Positions 41,859 to 54,027 of a stretch of DNA of 64,000 bases are shown here, piece after piece. The notes under the pieces were generated by a model, which was given only the letters and a program-made list of their open reading frames with translations, searched no databases and was not told the origin of the DNA. This stretch comes from Chenopodium formosanum (taxonomy: Eukaryota > Streptophyta > Magnoliopsida > Caryophyllales > Amaranthaceae), in assembly GCA_024500155.1 (NCBI GenBank), contig CM044873.1, positions 1,059,001 to 1,123,000 of the forward strand, read 5' to 3'. Each line of letters opens with the position of its first letter. Position 1 is the stretch's first letter. The translations under genes and the position numbers were made by a program.

Positions 41859-43012
41859 GAAACTCATTTTGCCATGTCAGCTTTAGCTACTTCTGTGGGA
41901 CCCTTTTGGCTTCCACTTATTATGAAAATGAGAGACAAATCTTAGCTTATTTTGTTCCTTTTTATCTACTATTGTTTTTTACGGCCTTTTCTTTCTCCCA
42001 TTTTACGAGTAACAACAAGAAAAAAGTGCTTTATGTTTATCCTATACTCGTATTACACTCGGTGTCATCACATTGATGATTCAAACATTAATCCCCTTGA
42101 TAACGTTGGTTAATAATAAACGACTTATAAATTATTACTAATGATTAAAGTTGAGACGGATCATTACTCGATGAATATTTTTTTGCTAGTTAAAAATTGT
42201 ATTGTAAACTATGCTAAATGTATGCACAACTTGTTATTACTCATACTAGTATTTGTTTAACTAGATATGAGCAAAGCTCATATAAAAAATTATTGAAGAC
42301 TACAAAAAAAAATAAATCTAATGCATGTTGTCATAATCTATAGTAATATATAAAGAGAAAGGGGGTTTTGGGTGATAAATTAGTGTTTTCCCAAAATGCC
42401 CTTCTCAATTTCCTAATTTATTTTTAAGAAATTAACTTTTATAAAAAAAAAAAAAAAAAACAAAAACACAATCCACTAAAAAAAAAAATCTTCACAGCAT
42501 ATTATTTTAACGTTTTTTTACAAAAAAAAATCACAAAATATTGTTTTTTTTATCTTTTTGGTAAAACAAATAAATGGATAATTATAATAGTCAATTATTT
42601 TTTTTAAAAAAAAGAAAACAGTTAAACAGCTTAAATCATCTAAAGTTTTTTTTGTTAAAAAAAATAAAATTAATAAAACCACAACTCATAGTAAAACACG
42701 TTTTAGTTGGTTACTTAAAAAAAATTGGATTTTTTTTAAAATATTGATCCAGTATAACCACGTTGTAGTTGGTTACTTAAAAAGAAATTAATAAATTGGA
42801 TTTTTTTTAAGTTATCCGCGTTTTACTTCATTGACAGTTGTAAAAAAAAAAAAAATTGTTGTGATAATAAAGTCCCACGTAGTCTATTGCTCCCAGTTCA
42901 TCTTCATAAAGTTTGAATGAATTCATACTCCACTTACAAAAAAAGTTAAGTCTATTTCTCAATCTTTTATGGTTAAAACTCAACGATTATATTTTTGAGG
43001 TTTACTTACAAT

Positions 43013-45709
43013 ATGTCTACACCATATGCACCTTTTATATATTTACATCCATATTCTCGAAAGTGGAATGTGAAAGCCCGGCTTATCAGATCGTTTGACA
43101 TTCAAAATACGAGACATGGTCGAAAAATATGGAAAATGATTTTAATTGACGCTACGGTAAGCCATTTATTTCTCTATACTTTTTGTGTTAACTCATACTT
43201 TTATTACTGACAAAACTTACTAACTCCTATAATTTTTTTTATTTTTTTTTTGTTTCATGTTGTTAGGGAGAGCCAATTCAATGTGTCATATTCTCAAATG
43301 ATGTCGATCAGTTTGTTGGAAAATTATAAGAAGGATTGGTATATTCGTTTGAAGGTGCGCATGTAATTGATGCCGATGATTGGTTAAGGTTAATACCAAA
43401 TCAATACCAATTGAATATAACTCGAAAAACAAAGGTGTCAGTTATTGATACAAATGATGACAAATTCCCAAAAAGTTTCTACAATTTAGTTTCCCTACAT
43501 GGTGTAAATTCCTTCAAAAATTTTGCAAAAAATTTGTTAGGTATTTTGTTCTTCTTATAATACTATTAAAATTTGATGTTTTTTAAGTAGTCTATTGATT
43601 ATACTATAGATTCTTTTTCTTAAATTCATTTATTACTTTAACTCTACAATTTTTTGTTTGTTTATAATGTAGATGTCATGGGAATTATCATTTATTCAAC
43701 TGGAACTATCCCGATTGACAATGGAGAGAGTATTAAACAAGACATTGTTATACTAGACCAAAGGTAATTATAGATTTTTATTTTAATCTATCCAAATATT
43801 ATATATTTTCATTACTAACATAATAAATTTTATTGTAGCAGTTGCTTTGCTATGAGATTGATTGACCTTATGGAATGATTTTGTGAATGAAATCGGCAAA
43901 CACATTTTGGAAAACATTCACCAAAATAATATCTTGCTAGGGTGTGGGCTACAAATTAAATACTTTAATGGTAATTTATTTGTTTTATATTTTCTTTGTG
44001 TTATCTACTGTATCATTATTAAATTTTACCTTAACTTCATTATATTTTTCAGGGTCATTATTTTTAACAACGGGCAAATACACAAGGTTGTATATAAACC
44101 ACAATGATCTTACTTCTTCTAGCTTGATGCAGTGGTGAGTATTTTTTTCTTTACTCTTAAAAACTGTCGTTTCTTTGATGAGCATGTTTTTTTTTCTTTA
44201 GCGTGTGAGTATGTGACTCTTAAATTTTTTTTTCTTTTTTTGACAGAAAAATTTGTTGTTTATTAATATTACTATAGGTAATTATAATATAGTCCAATAA
44301 TTTCCTATTGCCTCTCCATTATAAATTATTTACGTTTGTTCATGTGATTAAGATTATTAATGTAATAGTTAATTTTCCTTTTTCTTTTTCTATTTTATCA
44401 AACAATTTTTTAAAACCACAATCACCCCAAAAACGTGTAGATAATTATATACTTTAATTATTTGATATATATATGTTATCACCTACAAAATTATTTGACA
44501 TTAAAAAGGATAAGAATTGGAATATCACCATAACAACTAGATACTCTTGATAGGCTTAAAACGATGACACCCATTACATTACATAATATAAAAGAAACGT
44601 AATGTATGTGTTACTATCTTTAATTTTTTTCCCACTCACTACTGTATCATATGTATTAATCTCAGGTTTCACAATGATCATTTTGCACAATTAAAAGTCA
44701 AGTGGATACAAGCAAGTGATCTTTCATTGGATAAGGCACTTACAACATCAAATGCACGACGTACAATAATATCTCAATTTCCATCAATGCCAAAAGTAAT
44801 TTCATCTCAATTTTACCTACATTTTTATCATGATTTTTACCTTGCATTACTAGATCACTTAGCTATTTTTAAATGTCTATTAAATATTTTTTTTATACGT
44901 GTCATTTGTTTCAGGGGAAAATTTACAGAATACTTGGAATGTTGATTGATATAAATGAAAAAAATTTCAATTGGTATGACGCGTGCTCTATTTGCAACAA
45001 TAAGGTGTACTACAATGTTGGTCAAGTAATATGTTATAAGTGTCACAAAAATGATGTTCAAATTATTCAAGGGTGAGTTATTTATTTAATTTTATTTAAA
45101 GTTTTTGCAACATTATATTTTTTTAGTCGTAGCTTTCTTATTCATTTATATTTTGTTAGGGTTGCTCTTACAATTACTATCAGAGACTCAAGTGGATCAA
45201 TGCGTCTAATATTGTTCAACAAACAAATTGAGTTTCTTCTTCGTTCTACAATTTCTGAAGTTAAGGAATGGATTGAACCGGTATAATAATACATTTACAT
45301 GAATATTTACAATATTTATTATTGATTTCAACTATTTTAATTTATATATTTAATTTCATTCATTTTTTAACTGTTGTCCCACTATATTGTTATAGGTAAA
45401 TGAGGGATCAAAACTTAAGGAGAAGTGTCAATTGTGTTTGTACAATGCATATGTCTTCACAATAATATCTCCAAGTACGCATTCTCCTCTACTACCCTAC
45501 AAAGTCAACTTTGTGACATCCGTTAGTTGGGAAGAAGAATGTGCACATTTACTCCAAAGGTTTGTACTACCTTTATCATTTAATTATTAATAATTTTTAC
45601 ATTGTAGAATACATAATAATTTTTTTTCCCTAAATGCCACTACCTCTAATTCAATCTTCTACATTGCAGGATACATAATGATATTAGCAACTCAGTGGAA
45701 AAATCATAA
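43013..45709 (+). pseudogene. Helitron RPA70-like single-strand DNA-binding protein gene (inactivated)
   Basis: Plant Helitrons often carry a replication protein A large-subunit homologue thought to bind single-stranded intermediates. I could place ten exons: 43013-43156, 43267-43540, 43673-43763, 43839-43970, 44053-44134, 44666-44795, 44915-45072, 45160-45279, 45396-45559 and 45670-45709, all with GT-AG borders and matching phases. OB-fold regions (for example KWNVKARLIRSFD, TLWNDFVNEIGKHI) precede a DBD-C-like domain whose zinc-ribbon cysteines (CSIC...CYKC, about 44984-45045) are intact. Two lesions: a TAA stop at 43327-43329 in exon 2, and a one-base insertion near 43860 in exon 4 just before the TLWNDF segment. 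The rest is open, so the decay looks modest. Confidence 0.85.
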
Positions 45710-47984
45710 GATGGGCAAAAATCTAACTTCAACTATTTCTTAGGAATTATTATGTGTATATGTGTTTGCTTACTTAGATTGTACATATTTAAGATAATCT
45801 CGACACCTTTTCTATTAGTACTCTTTTAAGTACTTTAGTTGATAAGTTCCTTTATGTAAATTAGTAGATGAGTTCCTTTATGTAAATATTATATTCTATA
45901 GATCTTAATATAGATTTTATTAGATATATATATGTATAGTACTTTATTAGATGAATTTCAAATACTTTATTTATTTTATTTTTAAATTAGATGGAAAAAA
46001 ACAAAGATTGAACAAAATCCATAAAAAAAAATATAAAAAAAAAAAAAAAACATGACAGCAAATCTCTTTGCTCCACGGTTTAAAAAAAAAATTAAATTAA
46101 TAAGTATATGAATGTGAGTTTTAGAGTATGCAACTATAATACGACGTATATTGTTCTTAATAGTTTAAGCATAATAATTTGGACTATCTTACATTATAAG
46201 AAGATTAAGTTAATACTATACATATAAAGGATTAAGTTAATAATATATACGGAGTATGAAAAAAAATTCTAGCTTGGCAAAAAGTTATCTTAATTCTATT
46301 GACGCGACTAATAGATGATTATCGATCAGACTATATGTAAATTAACTTTCTATACTCAAATAGATTTTAATTCTTTCTCCCTTAATTCATCTCATTAGTC
46401 ATTACCCCCTTAACAGAAATAGATAAGAGGACAGAAAATGAAATTTGATTAACTTAGTGCATTTAATCGAAGTGGAACAACTAACAAAAAAAAAAAAAAA
46501 AAAAAAAATTGTAAACCACTTCCTTATTTCATAGTACAACTAACAAAAACATGATAATAAGATACTTTGACTAAGCAAAACTCCAATAAAACAAAAGTGT
46601 ATGTGTATCGTGGTTTATGTGGAATTATTTTTAAAGTAAAAATAAATAATTTAATCTCTTTAATTTTTTCTAATGTATTAACTACTATAATTTTATCCTT
46701 TTTAAAGGCTATTTAAAATCTACTGTAAAACATTAAAAATCGTTCAGTTATCTTTTTTCAAAACAAAGTCTGCAAGGGTAATATAGTAAAGTTAAATAAA
46801 CATTAAAAAAAAATTGAAAAAAGATACTAAACTAACATGTAAGCAGTTTCGTTTAAGATTTGATCATCTAACTTGATGGTTACATTTTCCTTTTTTTCAA
46901 CCTCTTTCTTTTCTATCTCATTATCTATTCTCAAAAGAAACCATAGTTAATTTATTACATTGATAAACTTATAGAAAAAGTTGATTGACATTAATATTAG
47001 TATATTACCAACAAAAACATACTATCACAATGCTTAAAATGGACCACTACAAGGCTTGATTGGTGTTGACAGCAAACAAAAGTGGGCAAACTCGGCTAGC
47101 GGCCTGTACGACAGTACTACGAGCATACCTTGGGGTTGTGATTTTTTAGGTCCCGCTCGATCGACTGCATCAATTTATTTGCAGGTCCTTTCTTTCTTTC
47201 TTCTTTTTTACTTTTTTTTTTAACTATTGTTAATCATCTAATAAGAGCCATTAGTAACTAATAATCATCTTTCATACCTTAATTGGGGTATTAGTGAATT
47301 GCAATTACTAAGTTGTATGATATGATATTGTAGAGTTGTCAAAATAGTACTCAGTATATCTTTCATACAAGTCTGTTAATCCTAAGTCTTTTTCATATGG
47401 CATTGAATGGCTAATATATAAGTTTTGATGTTTGGATTTCTCCATGTTTAAGGTCCCATTACTCGAATTAGTCTTCCTTTAAGTGAGCAAAAAATTAAAT
47501 GTCCAAGTACCTTTTACTACAAACCGTGGGTTAACAAAAGAAACTGAGTTATTCTTGCACATGCTAATATGCTATAGACAAGATACATGTGAATTATTAA
47601 TACCAGAGTAATAATTCGTATTATTGTTGTCTCAATTTTAAGAATGTGGATTATTGCCAAATATTTTTAATAAAAGTGAATAAGATATTGCAGTATGTAT
47701 GTTCGACATTATGTACATAGCGTGCTAATGAATTGTAAAAATTTGAAAATAAATTTTCAATGCAGCACTCCGCTTAATGCCAAAAACTCAAGCATTAAAA
47801 AGTTGTTAATCTAGATAGGATATAGATAGACACAAAGCATCTACAGTTTGACAATTTCGGATATTTAAATTGTAATATTGGCAATCAAAATTTATCAAAT
47901 CTTTATGAAATACTTTATACTTTATTTCTAGATCAAGTGTATAAAATTTTTTCCCTTAAATGAATGGGTTGTAGGTACCAATAT
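45710..47984. other. Spacer inside the Helitron between its two genes
   Basis: About 2.3 kb, AT-rich, with poly(A) runs near 46030-46050 and 46487-46508 and no coding signal. The region 47040-47190 is less AT-rich and could hold the Rep-helicase promoter, but no TATA box or other element stands out. Confidence 0.6.
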
Positions 47985-50900
47985 ATGGAAAATCAAAGGC
48001 CAAGTTCATCAAATTACCGGAGATTAAGGCAAGAAAGAATGACTCCTGAACAGCTTACGCAAGAGGCTAATACAAGAAATGCTCAAAGGCGCATGTCATA
48101 TAATTCAAGGAGGAATTCTCGACAAAATGCTACGGCATGTTCTCTAAGAGACATTACCAATCAAATTAACTCCAATGCTAGAGACAATCTTGCAGACCCC
48201 ATCTCAAGACTTACATGTGAGTTCATCACTTAGTTTGATATAGTCTCACTTTTAAGACTTTTAAAATGTTCACATTACTTAATGATGACAATGTTATACA
48301 CAAGCTTATTGATTAATTACTTCTTTATTTATCTATCTTTGTACGACACCAACCGAATAATATAATAAAATTAAGATTACTATTTATTTATTATCATAAA
48401 CACATATCATCATGTACAAAAATTAATTGTTGCATTATTTCATGCAATACAACTGATTTGCTTGCATTTTTAGTAAAAGTAACAGTAATTTTAATTAACA
48501 AAAAGCAAAAAAAAAATTGCAAAGATTTAATTTGTTAAACTATAACAAATACTAATTAAAAAAACACACATAGCTCGCATTCATCATCATCAATATCATT
48601 ATTTCACACCCATCTTTTAGAAAGTTTGAATGTGCCTATGTTTACAGTAAGATCTAAGATAAGATTTTAAAAATGCTCACATTTTATTATAAAATTGAAT
48701 TTTCATATAGCAATGGGAAACTGTCAAAATAGTGTTCGAGAAATTGGCGAAAGTAATGGAACTTCGAACACGAACCATCATAATGTCATGCATGAAAACA
48801 CCGTTGATGAACGAATAGTTAGGCAAAGAGTGAATCCTCGATCTGCAATTAATTTTCGCGAGCAAAGAGGAGTCCCAAATGTCCAACTTTGTCCTCCAAG
48901 ACTATGTTCACATTGTCAAGCTCGACTTTTTCATAAAGAATCTTCACAGATTTGTTGTCTGTCCGAAAAGATAATCTTGCCAACTATACCAGTTCCTGCA
49001 GAATTGCTATCATTATACACTGATCAAACACCTATTGGATTGGATTTTAGGCATAATCTTAGAAAACTAAATCACATACATGCCTTCACTTCCATGGGTG
49101 TTCACATAGATGAAAGTTTAGCAAATGCCCAACAAGGAGTATATACCTTTCGAGCTCAAGGTTCCATATATCATAAGATAGGTGGTTTACTCCCTAATGG
49201 GTCAGATTGCCGGCCACGATTCCTTCAGTTGTACATATATGACACTGAACATGAGATTGAGAATCGATTAGCAGAGAATAGCACGTTGCGACGAGACATT
49301 ATACAAAGAATCAAGGCTATTCTGGATCAATGCAATCCATTTGTCCATACTCTTCGATCTCTAGCACAGCGTGAAGACATACAACAATGTGCACTTCACA
49401 TTCGTGAACAACCTTCAAATCGGCCACAATATTGTTTACCATCTGCTTCCCAAGATCGGTTGCTGCAGTGATTGTCGGTGGAGAAGAAGTTGCAAACTTG
49501 AATCCGAGAGATATTTTAGTCCAGTCAAATTCTGGTGAATTAATGACTATTATGGACACGGCAGGATATTATGATCCCCTACAATATCCATTACTTTTTC
49601 CGTATGGTTCTTATGGATGGTCGATTAATAGTGTTGACAATAATGGAAGAACAATTCCGTGCCGAGCTTTCTACGCCTATTACTTCCAAGTAATGTTACT
49701 ACACTCACATATATGTGTTAATAAATTGATTTTCGTAATAATTTCTAATCCATGTAGATGCTTTTTATTGCAGATACGTCCACATTCTATTTCAATCATT
49801 TTGCTTGCACAGCGACTGTTCCAACAATTTGTTGTTGACAATTTTGTCAAAATTGAGGCTAATAAGCTAAGATGGATCCGAGACCATCAACATACCATAA
49901 GAGCTGAACTATACCAAGGCTTACAAGATTGTTTGGCTGCTGGAGAACTAAATCCAGGTATTTTTTTTTAGAAAAGTTACATATATATAATTTAAAACAT
50001 TATGGTTACTACAAATTTCTTACCCTAAATCACTAACAGTAAATGTTGGGAAAACAACCGTCTTACCTTCTTCATTTGTTGGAAGTCCAAGAGACTTGAA
50101 TGAAAAATATCAAGATGCAATGGCATTAGTTCTAAATTATGGAAAGCCGGACCTTTTCATCACTATGACATGCAACCCATCATGGAAAGAAATTGTGGAA
50201 GAGTTATAACCCGGTCAAACAGCACAAGACCGACTGATTTAATCACTAGGATATTTCATGCAAAATTTGAAGAGTTCAAGAGTGATGTTGTTGATAAAGG
50301 CGTCCTTGGGAATGTTGTGGCGTATGTCTATGTCGTTGAGTTTCAAAAAAGAGGTTTGCCACATGTTCACATGTTACTCATTTTGGATGAAAACGACAAA
50401 CCAAGATCGCCCGAACAATATGACAAAATCGTGAAAGCTGAAATACCAGATAGAGATGAGGAGCCACGATTGTATAGTGCTCTTTCTCAAACACATGATC
50501 CATAACCCATGCGGTGTTGGACACCAAAATTCATCTTGCATGGAAAATGGAGTTTGTAAGAGAAAATTCCCAAAACCATTTTCTGCAAGCACTATTCAAG
50601 GTGATAACTCCTACCCTATTTACCGTCATCGCAGTGATCGTGCTGCTGTGCCATTGCATGAGAATAGCTCAACCTATGTTGATAATAGTTAGGTTGTTCC
50701 CTATAATCCATGGTTACTACTAAAGTATGAGTGTCATATAAATGTTGAGATTTGTAGCAGCATCAAGAGTGTCAAATATCTGTACAAATATGTGCACAAG
50801 GGTGTTGATCGTGTTTCCATGGAAGTACGAGCAGGAGCAGATAACAATGAGATTCAACAATTTGTGGATGCTAGGTGGGTTTGTGCACCCGAGGCCTTAT

Positions 50901-53109
50901 GGAGAATTTATCAGTTTCCAATCACTCGAATGTATCCTTTTGTGGAACGATTACAACTCCATCTTCCAGATAGACACCAGGTACGATTTAATACAAATCA
51001 ATCTATCGAAGATATCCTTCAAATGCCAGAAAATTCCCAAACCATGCTCATAGAATTCTTTAAGATGAATGCCATTGATCCTGAGGCAAGATCTTATCTC
51101 TATAAAGACTTTCCTCGACGTTACCGATGGATGACATCAACAAATACATGGAGGAAGAGGAGGAATAACCTGAAAGTGATTGGAAGAATATACACAACAT
51201 CACCAATGGAAGGAGAGAGATTTTTCTTGCGACAGGTACTTAATCATATCAAAGGCCCTGAATCATTCCAGCATCTACGAACCGTCAATGGAGTTACCTT
51301 TCCCACTTTTAGAGAAGCAGCTGCAAAATTAGGTCTTATGGAGAATGATGCGAGCATTCATGATTGTTTACAAGAAGCATCAAACTCTAAAATGCCATCT
51401 TCCTTGAGAAGATTATTTGCCACGATATTGGTTTATTGCCAACCAAGTGGTGTTCGTGCTTTATGGGATGAATTCTTCCATTTTATGGCTGAAGATTATA
51501 CCTTTTCCAATCCTCCAAGCACATCATTTGTTCGTGACTCCGTTCTTTACGACATAGATCGCATGTTGAAGCAGTTGGGCAGCACTATTAGTGACTTCGA
51601 TCTCCCAGACATAAGCATGCAACTAGATGGCAACATACAATTAGCCAGGCTTATACATGAAGAAATCTCTGCTCCCATTCCATCAGAAGATGTGCATTGT
51701 GCTGAGCATCTTAATGATGACCAACGCCATTCATTTAATGTCATAATGGAAGCTATAGATGGAGATAAAAATCAGATTTTCTTCGTAGATGGTCTAGGTG
51801 GTACAGGTAAGACCTTCTTATATCGTGCCATTCTTGCAACTGTTAAGCTAAGAGGGAAATTTGGTCTTGCTGTAGCTAGCTCAGGTATTGCTGCCACGTT
51901 ATTACATCGAGGTAAAACAACTCATAAAACTTTGGGGATTCCAGTAACATTGCATGCCCTTCATCAACGTGGAAATTTAGCAAACAAGATGTTGAAGCAC
52001 AATTGGTAAAGCATGCAGCTGTTATTATATGGGATGAAGCTACTATGACTCACCGACATGCATATGAGGCTGTAGATCGCAGCTTGAGAGATCTAATGGA
52101 GGCTGACTTTCCATTTGGTGGCAAGGTTGTAGTATTTGGTGGAGATTTTAGGCAAATTCTTCCAGTTGTGACTAAAGGAACAAAAGCTCAAACCATTGAT
52201 GCATGTTTAGTTAAATCAACACTTTGGAGGCATGTTCAGCAACTTCACCTCACTCAAAATATGAGATCCAGACATGATGAAGAATTTGCAGCATTTCTTT
52301 TAAGAGTTGGCGATGGAAGGGAGCCTGTAGTTAATGAAGACATGATTAAATTACCATCTTCATTATGCATCCCAAATGGCAACCAGAACTCGATTGATAA
52401 CTTAATCCATCAGGTATTCCCAAACTTACCTGAACATGAAGGGGATGTGACATATATGGTAGAGAGGGCTATAATAACTCCGACAAATGATGAGGTTGAT
52501 ATGCTAAATGAGAAGATACTAAATGATTTTGCCGGAGATGAAAAAATATATTATTCCTTTGACTCCGTGCCAGAAGACCGTCAAAATCTTTACCAACAAG
52601 AGTTCTTAAATTCATTGTCATTTGGTGGTTTGCCACCACATCTTTTGAGGTTGAAAGTTGGATCACCCATAATGCTTTTGCGAAATATTGATACAAGTAG
52701 CGGCCTATGCAACGGGACAAGGTTAATATGTTGTCAATTAATGAATCATGTTATAGAGGCAAAAATCATGTCTGGACATTGCAAAGGTACACGGGTATTC
52801 ATTCCACGCATTCCTTTAAAAACAGCTGAAGATGCGAAGTTACCATTTGAAATGATTCGAAAACAATTTCCAGTGAAATTGTGCTTTGCCTTGACCATTA
52901 ACAAATCTCAAGGTCAAACCATTCCTCATGTTGGCATTTATCTTCCCAAACATGTTTTTAGTCGTGGCCAGTTGTATGTTGCACTATCAAGAGGGACTTC
53001 CCAGCAAACGACTAAGATCTTGGTTACCAACGGCAGCATTCAAGGAAAAGATGGTGTGTTCACTAAAAACGTTGTTTATAAAGAAGTTCTTCTGCCTTAT
53101 TTTACTTAG
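47985..53109 (+). pseudogene. Helitron Rep-helicase (RepHel) gene, inactivated
   Basis: Encodes the HUH endonuclease and PIF1-type helicase that drive rolling-circle transposition. Exons: 47985-48216, 48711-49689, 49774-49957 and 50040-53109. In order: a Cys-rich finger (LCSHCQARL...CC), the Helitron-like N-domain, the HUH motif GLPHVHMLLIL (about 50354-50386), the tyrosine motif KYLYKYVHKG, Walker A GLGGTGKTF (about 51794-51820), Walker B IIWDEATM, then GGDFRQILPV, LTQNMRS and the C-terminal GQLYVALSRG. Lesions by comparison with the family: frameshift near 49455-49470; stop TAA at 50207-50209; frameshift near 50231-50236; frameshift near 50481-50486; stop TAG at 50690-50692 where the family has Trp; frameshift near 51990. 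Catalytic residues are still readable, so inactivation seems recent on the family's time scale. Confidence 0.92.
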
Positions 53110-53439
53110 CAGTTTAGAAACACGGTAATTAATATTATGCTTCACACTATTTTTTTTTCCAAGTATAATCTTTTGCAATTGTTATACACATCTTATAACT
53201 AGATTCTAATATATATATCTTTTTAACATGGTGCAGGATAGACGAATTGTGACAAGCATATTGTATGAACAAAATTATTGCGCCCGGTGTTTCTAATGAC
53301 TAATGTTTGTAAAGTTAATTTCATGTAGTAATTTCTGTTTTTCCAATCATGTATATATTGCTACTACTAATTGTAATAATTTCAACCTATTATTTTATAA
53401 CTTTCACTACTATAATATTACATACATATTTCTTATATT

Positions 53440-53458
53440 GTGCACGCATGGCGTGCAC
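53440..53458 (+). other. Helitron 3' terminal hairpin
   Basis: Perfect 8-bp stem GTGCACGC / GCGTGCAC with an ATG loop, 12 bases before the terminal CTTG. In Helitrons this hairpin signals the end of rolling-circle transfer. Confidence 0.9.
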
Positions 53459-53987
53459 TATCTTAGCTTGTTAGAATAACTTCAAATCTTAGTCTTAGAT
53501 CAACCATACCCTTAATATCCTAAACATTATCAATAAAACTATACTACTGTATAATCTTTGTATTAGGATATATTGGACACAAATTAATATAAGATATATA
53601 TGTACATATTTTTTTATAGGAGGATCTAGTAATGGCAGACTTGCCATGAACTAACACTGCTTAAGTGATAAATGCCGTAGTTCAAGCAAATTAATTTCCC
53701 CAATTTAGCATAAAAGTAAATGTGAACTAATTCCATTATAGTAAGTACCAGCTAGAACGTGCTCCAATTTCGGAGCCGACCATATTCTTGTAGGAAAGCT
53801 ACGCATCTCCATCAAATATTTATGAGAACTAGTTCGTATATTTTTTTTATTTCATTTTGTGGATTTGGTTGGTGATTAGACAAAACTTAATTAATTAGAA
53901 TCTCAATTAATTTCAATAATCTACTCCGTAATATTATTGATTCTGAATTAATGACCGATCACACATTATGTCATAAATTTTTATTAT

Positions 53988-53991
<4 letters not shown>

Positions 53992-54024
<33 letters not shown>
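53992..54024 (+). repeat. (CT)n microsatellite followed by a T-rich tract
   Basis: About 15 CT units, then pyrimidine-only sequence to about 54062. Pure pyrimidine tract of about 70 bases. Confidence 0.9.

Positions 54025-54027
<3 letters not shown>

Larger units (their letters stand above)
42337..53470 (+). mobile_element. Helitron rolling-circle transposon, full length (~11.1 kb), coding genes decayed
   Basis: The left end TCTATAGTAATATATAAAG follows an A. The right end is a GC-rich hairpin (53440-53458), then 12 bases ending CTTG, then T. So the element sits between A and T with no target duplication, as Helitrons do. The ends are confirmed by a second, 376-bp copy at 56832-57207 that shares about 70 bp at the left and the same right-end plan. 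It carries an RPA70-like gene and a Rep-helicase gene in the same direction. Both keep a recognisable exon structure but have stops and frameshifts, so this copy cannot move by itself. The left end is 680 bp upstream of the ACC synthase start codon. Confidence 0.92.

Noticed and set aside
46470..46545. Repeated phrase ACAACTAACAAAAA around a poly(A) tract
   Set aside because: Looks like a retroposon duplication, but the A-run overlaps the repeat itself and the insert has no definable end; local slippage is as likely.
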